From Teredinibacter turnerae T7901 (GTDB lineage Bacteria > Pseudomonadota > Gammaproteobacteria > Pseudomonadales > Cellvibrionaceae), in NCBI RefSeq assembly GCF_000023025.1, contig NC_012997.1:2477125-2541124 (forward strand): a stretch of DNA of 64,000 nt. Direction: 5' to 3'. The notes beneath the pieces were generated by a model. The model made no database searches. It was given only the letters and a program-made list of their open reading frames with translations, and was not told the origin of the DNA. Within the stretch, counting starts at the first letter, position 1. Every line of letters starts with the position of its first letter. Positions 61,701 to 64,000 of the stretch are shown here, piece after piece. The position numbers and the translations under genes were made by a program.

Positions 61701-63811
61701 AGGCGCACGACGTTGCGATGGGTTACCGCGACGCCTTTGGGTTGGCCGGTGGAGCCGGAGGTGTAAATCACGTAGGCGCGATCGGTGGGCGCAATGGTCA
61801 CGGCGGGCGGGTGGTCTGTACTGCGCTGCCACTGGTCCAGCGCCACCGGATTAACTGACGCCAGTGGCGGCAGGTGTGATTGGGTCAACACGCAGTGCAC
61901 ACCGGCGTCTTGCACCATGTACGCGAGACGGTCGGCGGGGTATGTGGTATCCAGCGGCACATAGGCACCACCGGCTTTAAGGATACCCAGCATGCCGACC
62001 AGCATGTCCAGCGAACGCTCCACATACAGCCCCACGTGATCACCGGGGCGCACGCCATGATCCACCAGGTGATGGGCGACACCATTGGCGCGCTGATCAA
62101 GGGCGGCGTAGGTCAGACTGGCGTCGCCGTAGCGGGCGGCGATGCGCTGCGGGTGCTGGGCGGCGCGGGCGGCAACCAGTGCGGTCAGATCGGTATCGCG
62201 GGGATAGTCGCTGTGGGTGGCGTTGTGCTGTTGCAGCCACTGGTGTTCGCTGTCGGTCAGTAGCGGCAGGTCGCTGAGCCGGCTGTTGGGGTTGGCGGCC
62301 AAGCCTTGCAACAAGGTGCCATAGCGGGCGGCCATCGCCTCAACCGTGGCGGCGTGCCAGAGATCGCAGTTGTACTCGAGGGTGACGGTGAGCGCCTCAT
62401 CGTCATGTTCTTCTACCGCAATGATCAGGTCGAACTTGGCGGTAATGGCATCGCTGGCCAGGGGGCTCAGGGTTAAGCCTGGCAGGCTGCGGCCGCTTGC
62501 GGTGTTGGTGTTCATGCTGAACATGATCTGGAACAGCGGTGCGTACTGCGGGGTGCGCTCGGGCTTGAGGTCGTCGACCAGCAGTTCGAACGGAATATCC
62601 TGATGGGCCTGGGCGTCGAGGTTGACGTTGCGGACCTGGGCCAGGTAGTCGCTAAAGCGGCTGTCGCTGTCAGGCACCTGGGTGCGCAGCACCAGCGAGT
62701 TAACAAAGAAGCCCACCAGCGGTTGCAGCTGGGCGTCGAGGCGGTTGGCGACCGGGGTGCCCAGCACGATGTCACGGCTGTGACTGTGGCGGCTCAACCA
62801 CAAGGTGGCGGCGGCGTGCAGGACCATAAACACGGTGGCGTTGTGCGCTTGCGCCAGCTGTTTAAGGGCGGCGGTGGTGGCCGGTGCAACGGTGACATTG
62901 GCGTGGCCACCGGTGTGTCCCGGTTCAGCCGGGCGCGGGCGGTCCAGCGGCAGGCTGTGCACCGGCGGCAGGTCGGCGAGGGTCGTGCGCCAGAAGTCCA
63001 GCTGCTGGTCACGCAGTTCACCTTGCAGGTACTGGCGCTGCCAGTGGGCGAAGTCGGCGTATTGAATGGTCAAGGGTGGCAGTGGATCAGGCTCGCCAGC
63101 CTGAACCGCCTGATACTGGGTGATGAACTCATCGACCAGTACGCCCATGGACCAGCCATCGGACACAATGTGGTGCATGGTAAACAGCAGTACGCCATCG
63201 TCCACGCCCAAATCGAGAAAATGCGCGCGCAATAACACGTCGCGCTCCAGGTCAAACGCGGTCAATGCATCGGCATCCACCGCGGCCTGTACCGCTGCGG
63301 TTTGTTCGGCTGCAGGCCGTTCGCGCAAATCGGTGCGACGAAGCGTGAACTCAACCTGTTCCCGGATCACCTGCTCGGCGCCCTCCCCGCTCTCGCGAAA
63401 CACCGTGCGCAGCGGCTCGTGACGCGCAACGATCCGCTGCAGCGCCTGCTCCGCCGACACCACATCAAACGCACCCGATAACCGCAGTGCCGACGGAATA
63501 TTGTAGTGCGCACTACCTCCCGACAACCGGTCTACAAACCATAAACGCTGCTGCGCGTAGGAGAGCGGGATTGTTGTTCCGTCTCTTGGTACAGCCTCCA
63601 ACGGAAGTCGCTGAGCCGTACTCGCTGCATGCGATGCGGCTTTAAGATGATCCAAAAGATCGGCTTTGTGCTGCTTTATCAATGCCACGATCGGTGGCGT
63701 TAAGTTGCCTTTTTGGCTACGTGCTTTCAGCTTGTCGCCATCGAGGGCCAGCTCGACGCCTTGCGTATTAAGCTGCTTTATTACATTCAAAACGTGATTC
63801 TGCGCGCTCAT
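55754..63811 (-). CDS. NRPS, two modules with epimerase (C-A-T-E-C-A-T)
   Basis: 2685 residues. A TubC_N docking domain (1-60, [18 protein letters not shown]) shows it receives its chain from an upstream synthetase. Module 1: C (about 75-510, [15 protein letters not shown]), A ([20 protein letters not shown]), T (LGGDSIL), E (HHLIVDG, NYLGQFD). Module 2: C ([18 protein letters not shown]), A, T (LGGHSLL). Hand-read codes: module 1 D-A-F-F-R-G-V-T-F-K (same as module 2 of the next protein); module 2 D-L-K-N-Y-G-S-D-V, not recognised. A TTG seven codons upstream is in frame, but ATG 63811 with AGGA before it and one base after the previous stop is the natural start. Ends TAATG into the next NRPS gene. 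Residues about 80-2232 are the repeat copy. Confidence 0.95.
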   Translation of the reverse strand: MSAQNHVLNVIKQLNTQGVELALDGDKLKARSQKGNLTPPIVALIKQHKADLLDHLKAASHAASTAQRLPLEAVPRDGTTIPLSYAQQRLWFVDRLSGGSAHYNIPSALRLSGAFDVVSAEQALQRIVARHEPLRTVFRESGEGAEQVIREQVEFTLRRTDLRERPAAEQTAAVQAAVDADALTAFDLERDVLLRAHFLDLGVDDGVLLFTMHHIVSDGWSMGVLVDEFITQYQAVQAGEPDPLPPLTIQYADFAHWQRQYLQGELRDQQLDFWRTTLADLPPVHSLPLDRPRPAEPGHTGGHANVTVAPATTAALKQLAQAHNATVFMVLHAAATLWLSRHSHSRDIVLGTPVANRLDAQLQPLVGFFVNSLVLRTQVPDSDSRFSDYLAQVRNVNLDAQAHQDIPFELLVDDLKPERTPQYAPLFQIMFSMNTNTASGRSLPGLTLSPLASDAITAKFDLIIAVEEHDDEALTVTLEYNCDLWHAATVEAMAARYGTLLQGLAANPNSRLSDLPLLTDSEHQWLQQHNATHSDYPRDTDLTALVAARAAQHPQRIAARYGDASLTYAALDQRANGVAHHLVDHGVRPGDHVGLYVERSLDMLVGMLGILKAGGAYVPLDTTYPADRLAYMVQDAGVHCVLTQSHLPPLASVNPVALDQWQRSTDHPPAVTIAPTDRAYVIYTSGSTGQPKGVAVTHRNVVRLVHPGSAARNDYPVVETDIVAQASNHAFDAATFEVWGALTQGAQLVGISKDDLLDPVTLRQQLRDQHVSVLFVTTALFNQIAQAAPDSFAHVRVLRFGGEAVDNQWVRTILHHGRPAHLLHVYGPTENTTFSTAYEVTEAETASYPIGFPLAQSSVHVLDPWQQPVPQGSEGELYVGGDGVADGYWQRPELNAERFVRDPFNSDPGARLYRTGDLVRMRADGALVFVGRVDHQIKLRGFRIELGEIEQALLAQPGIRSAIVILREDSPGQKALCAYVVSDEHPSLDAATADALRTRLRDALQQDLPDYMVPAAIEPLAALPLTANGKIDRNALPVPTLSESAGADYQPPANAIEQQLVNLWAELLGRDPATLSVNANFFELGGDSILSIQLVSRALQQGLQLSVKQLFAHQTIRRLAPCVTQGQGIAIPQGPVTGAMPLLPIQRRFLQEAGDRQHFNQAVLLRVPADLDSAALQAVVHHWYQRHDALRLRFVQDANHHWSAEHQPLDDAMLAASWEQVDYRDADSVSRNAQTQQRAMNIHTGPLFKAIHYRPDDGAPDGYRLLLVAHHLIVDGVSWRILLDDAQQWLGQASRGQPLRPAAKTSAYQQWGEWLQDYVHSDAFQSQKAYWHQQISRLASADAQRLHAEQPRCQHGDAGHITLDWSAEHTRALLSQAGRAYRTQVNELLLSGLLLGLSRWSGCTQVLIDLEGHGRESRDERIDLTQTVGWFTSVYPLALSLPDGDNDDLGRLIQQVKQQYRAVPDHGIGYGLLRYLADDPVLADGPQAPVVFNYLGQFDQVVNDDGPFAGAPESRGDDVSPERAMSHALNFNGLVADGCLSFDLSYDPQQYSAETMAALADAVQHSVTALIQHCLDPESGAVSAADFPLVAMDDAVVRDWPHQLNCRPRDVEDLYPATPMQSGLLFHSLLVRSAYVTQLRLTFEGDLDTQAFRQAWHTLQQRHAIFRTAFVGEDHGQLHQAVLANAPVPWHSDNLRHLSAEAQNAHIEAYRDAEYEAGFNLHAAPLMAVALFQTLSAAGEPQTQLLWSHHHALSDGWCLGLIFSELQSAYRAALHGQAPALPPVTPYREYIAWWQRQDMAAARTYWQQVLADIDGPTPLPGGRVSVDDLAAPAVQHHLQLSAAASDRLSALARSTQTTVNTLLQAAWSYLLARYSGDDTVVFGTTVSGRPADLPGVESMVGLFINTLPVVVTVPNDSPIETWLQTLHQQQHARNTYSYIPLADLQRERGISPLFDSLLVFENYPVDRLREQRDEVDPAALRVVGSASVEATNYPLSITASLSDCLHVKLTYQPAQLSQAQVERLGQQLLRVLQQLDSATHVGELSLLSAAETQQALTALQGPRVAYPDTCLHTQFEAQVTRTPDAIAVVADDGELSYAQLNAQANQVARALRARGVSTQTLVGLCATRSCAMLVGLIGILKAGAAYVPIDPNYPPARQTHLLEDSGVNWVVTAGVSELASTEHQCQTLALDSDHIQAELLTLDNDNLNLSDINPRALAYVIYTSGSTGKPKGAQVYQYSFSNLCAWYATSLGEISRGHVLVFSSLSFDLTQKNLWTPLFKGGTLVLHEASFFDPKVINNTIAKHRIDYINCAPSAFYPLLEQCNAETEIAGLKAVYLGGEPIAWARVRDWFLTSDCRLWNSYGPTECTDVVAAYEFDRDDALLSENAWNPPVGNALANIHLFVLDESLKPCPQGVAGDLYIGGECVGAGYFGNTSLTKEKFIPHPHSLRSDAEEKIYKTGDRAYWNESGGIYFIGRDDDQVKIRGYRISLSEIERHLGMLTAVKRAVVLAQNGSLVAYVVPENLNQNAEQKETLITQLLGELGTRLPEYMVPSRLMLLDAIPLSPNGKVDKKALPAIDTLSHLQELTPLTTDTQRKLAGIWAKVLSIPTEAIGANSHFLRLGGHSLLVVQLASEIRREFAIEIEISALFESAVLEHTAKQIDSIQLQHYLKQREAAVEIKSEGSL
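57115..63570 (-). repeat. 6,456-bp direct repeat, copy 2 (within the 2-module NRPS)
   Basis: Partner of 45818-52273. It makes up about four fifths of this NRPS gene. Flanking sequence on both sides is unrelated at DNA level between the two genes: docking/N-terminal region to the right, the substrate-selecting half of the second A domain to the left. Confidence 0.95.
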
Positions 63812-63812
63812 T

Positions 63813-64000
63813 TTAAAATTCCATTTCCTCAATACTGTCTTCGTCCATCGCAGCTAGCGACGCGGAAAGATTACGTTGAGCAGCCAGACCGTCGATGTAA
63901 TTTGATAATTCTCGGATAGAGGCTGATTCAAAAAGTACCTTAATATCCAGATCGAGCCCGAGCTCTTTTTTGATCAAGACCAATTGTTTAATCGCGAGTA
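63813..64000 (-). CDS. 3' end of an upstream NRPS gene (carrier-domain tail)
   Basis: Partial gene entering from the right edge on the minus strand and stopping with TAA at 63815-63813, one base before the next NRPS start. The 62 visible residues include LAIKQLVLIKKELG, LDIKVLFESASIRELS and a tail ending DSIEEMEF. This is the typical second half of a peptidyl carrier domain (helices after the phosphopantetheine Ser). The gene therefore ends in a T domain and hands its chain to the TubC docking/C domain of the next protein. The acidic end (DEDSIEEMEF) may be a docking peptide for TubC_N, an inference from its place. Confidence 0.88.
   Translation of the reverse strand, partial: LAIKQLVLIKKELGLDLDIKVLFESASIRELSNYIDGLAAQRNLSASLAAMDEDSIEEMEF

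Noticed and set aside
63809-63832. TTG at 63832 as the start of the two-module NRPS
   Set aside because: ATG at 63811 is preceded by AGGA, follows the previous stop by one base and opens the docking domain directly.

Overview
The window looks like a chromosomal segment of a marine, plant-polysaccharide-degrading gammaproteobacterium of the Cellvibrionaceae type (Teredinibacter, Saccharophagus, Cellvibrio). The evidence is the set of secreted enzymes with poly-serine linkers joining CBM2, CBM5, CBM10 and CBM35-like modules to GH/CE catalytic domains, a TonB receptor with two tryptophan-halogenase-like flavoproteins, and large NRPS genes. The genus is inferred from style only. No rRNA, tRNA, insertion sequence, phage gene or CRISPR array was seen.

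Layout. (1) 1-4431: plus-strand NRPS protein (luciferase-like monooxygenase, adenylation, carrier, C-like domain) with no thioesterase, apparently the last gene of a cluster lying mostly left of the window. (2) 4.7-12.8 kb: galactose/galactan block: FadR-type GntR regulator, galT-galK, a convergent sodium/solute symporter, and a secreted GH53 endo-galactanase. Three ATATG-NNN-CATAT-like sites lie upstream of galT, the symporter and GH53. (3) 13.6-19 kb: membrane-anchored AraC-type regulator, GH44 glucanase and GH39 enzyme. (4) 19.3-30 kb: pectin block: multidomain pectin methylesterase (CE8), an opposing operon of alpha/beta hydrolase, gluconate-5-dehydrogenase-like SDR and zinc dehydrogenase, and two tandem rhamnogalacturonan acetylesterase-like (CE12) proteins with the same CBM2-CBM35-CBM35 architecture. 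(5) 31.5-41.6 kb: TonB-dependent receptor, two halogenase-like flavoproteins and an SGNH lipoprotein in one operon, then a Tat-exported GH43-type enzyme. (6) 41.9-64 kb: minus-strand NRPS operon: the 3' end of one NRPS gene, a 2685-residue NRPS (C-A-T-E-C-A-T), a 4025-residue NRPS (C-A-T-C-A-T-E-C-A-T-TE), and a CmlA-like diiron beta-hydroxylase.

How the parts work together. GH53, GH44, GH39, GH43, CE8 and CE12 enzymes strip hemicellulose and pectin outside the cytoplasm. The TonB receptor and symporter are candidate importers, and GalK/GalT handle galactose. The right-hand NRPS operon should build a peptide of at least five residues ending X(D)-Y-Ala-X(D)-Glu, where X is the same unknown, probably aliphatic, residue twice. 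These are inferences from domain order and hand-read specificity codes; the Ala code is an exact match to the known one and the Glu code differs from it by one residue.

The standout observation is a 6,456-bp near-perfect direct repeat shared by the two large NRPS genes (45818-52273 and 57115-63570, constant offset 11,297). Its edges fall on the first core motif of a C domain and on the A3 core motif of an A domain, so one A domain has the same front half in both proteins but a different substrate-selecting half. The repeat is clearly more GC-rich than the NRPS sequence around it. This reads as a recent module duplication or gene conversion that reprogrammed a peptide assembly line.
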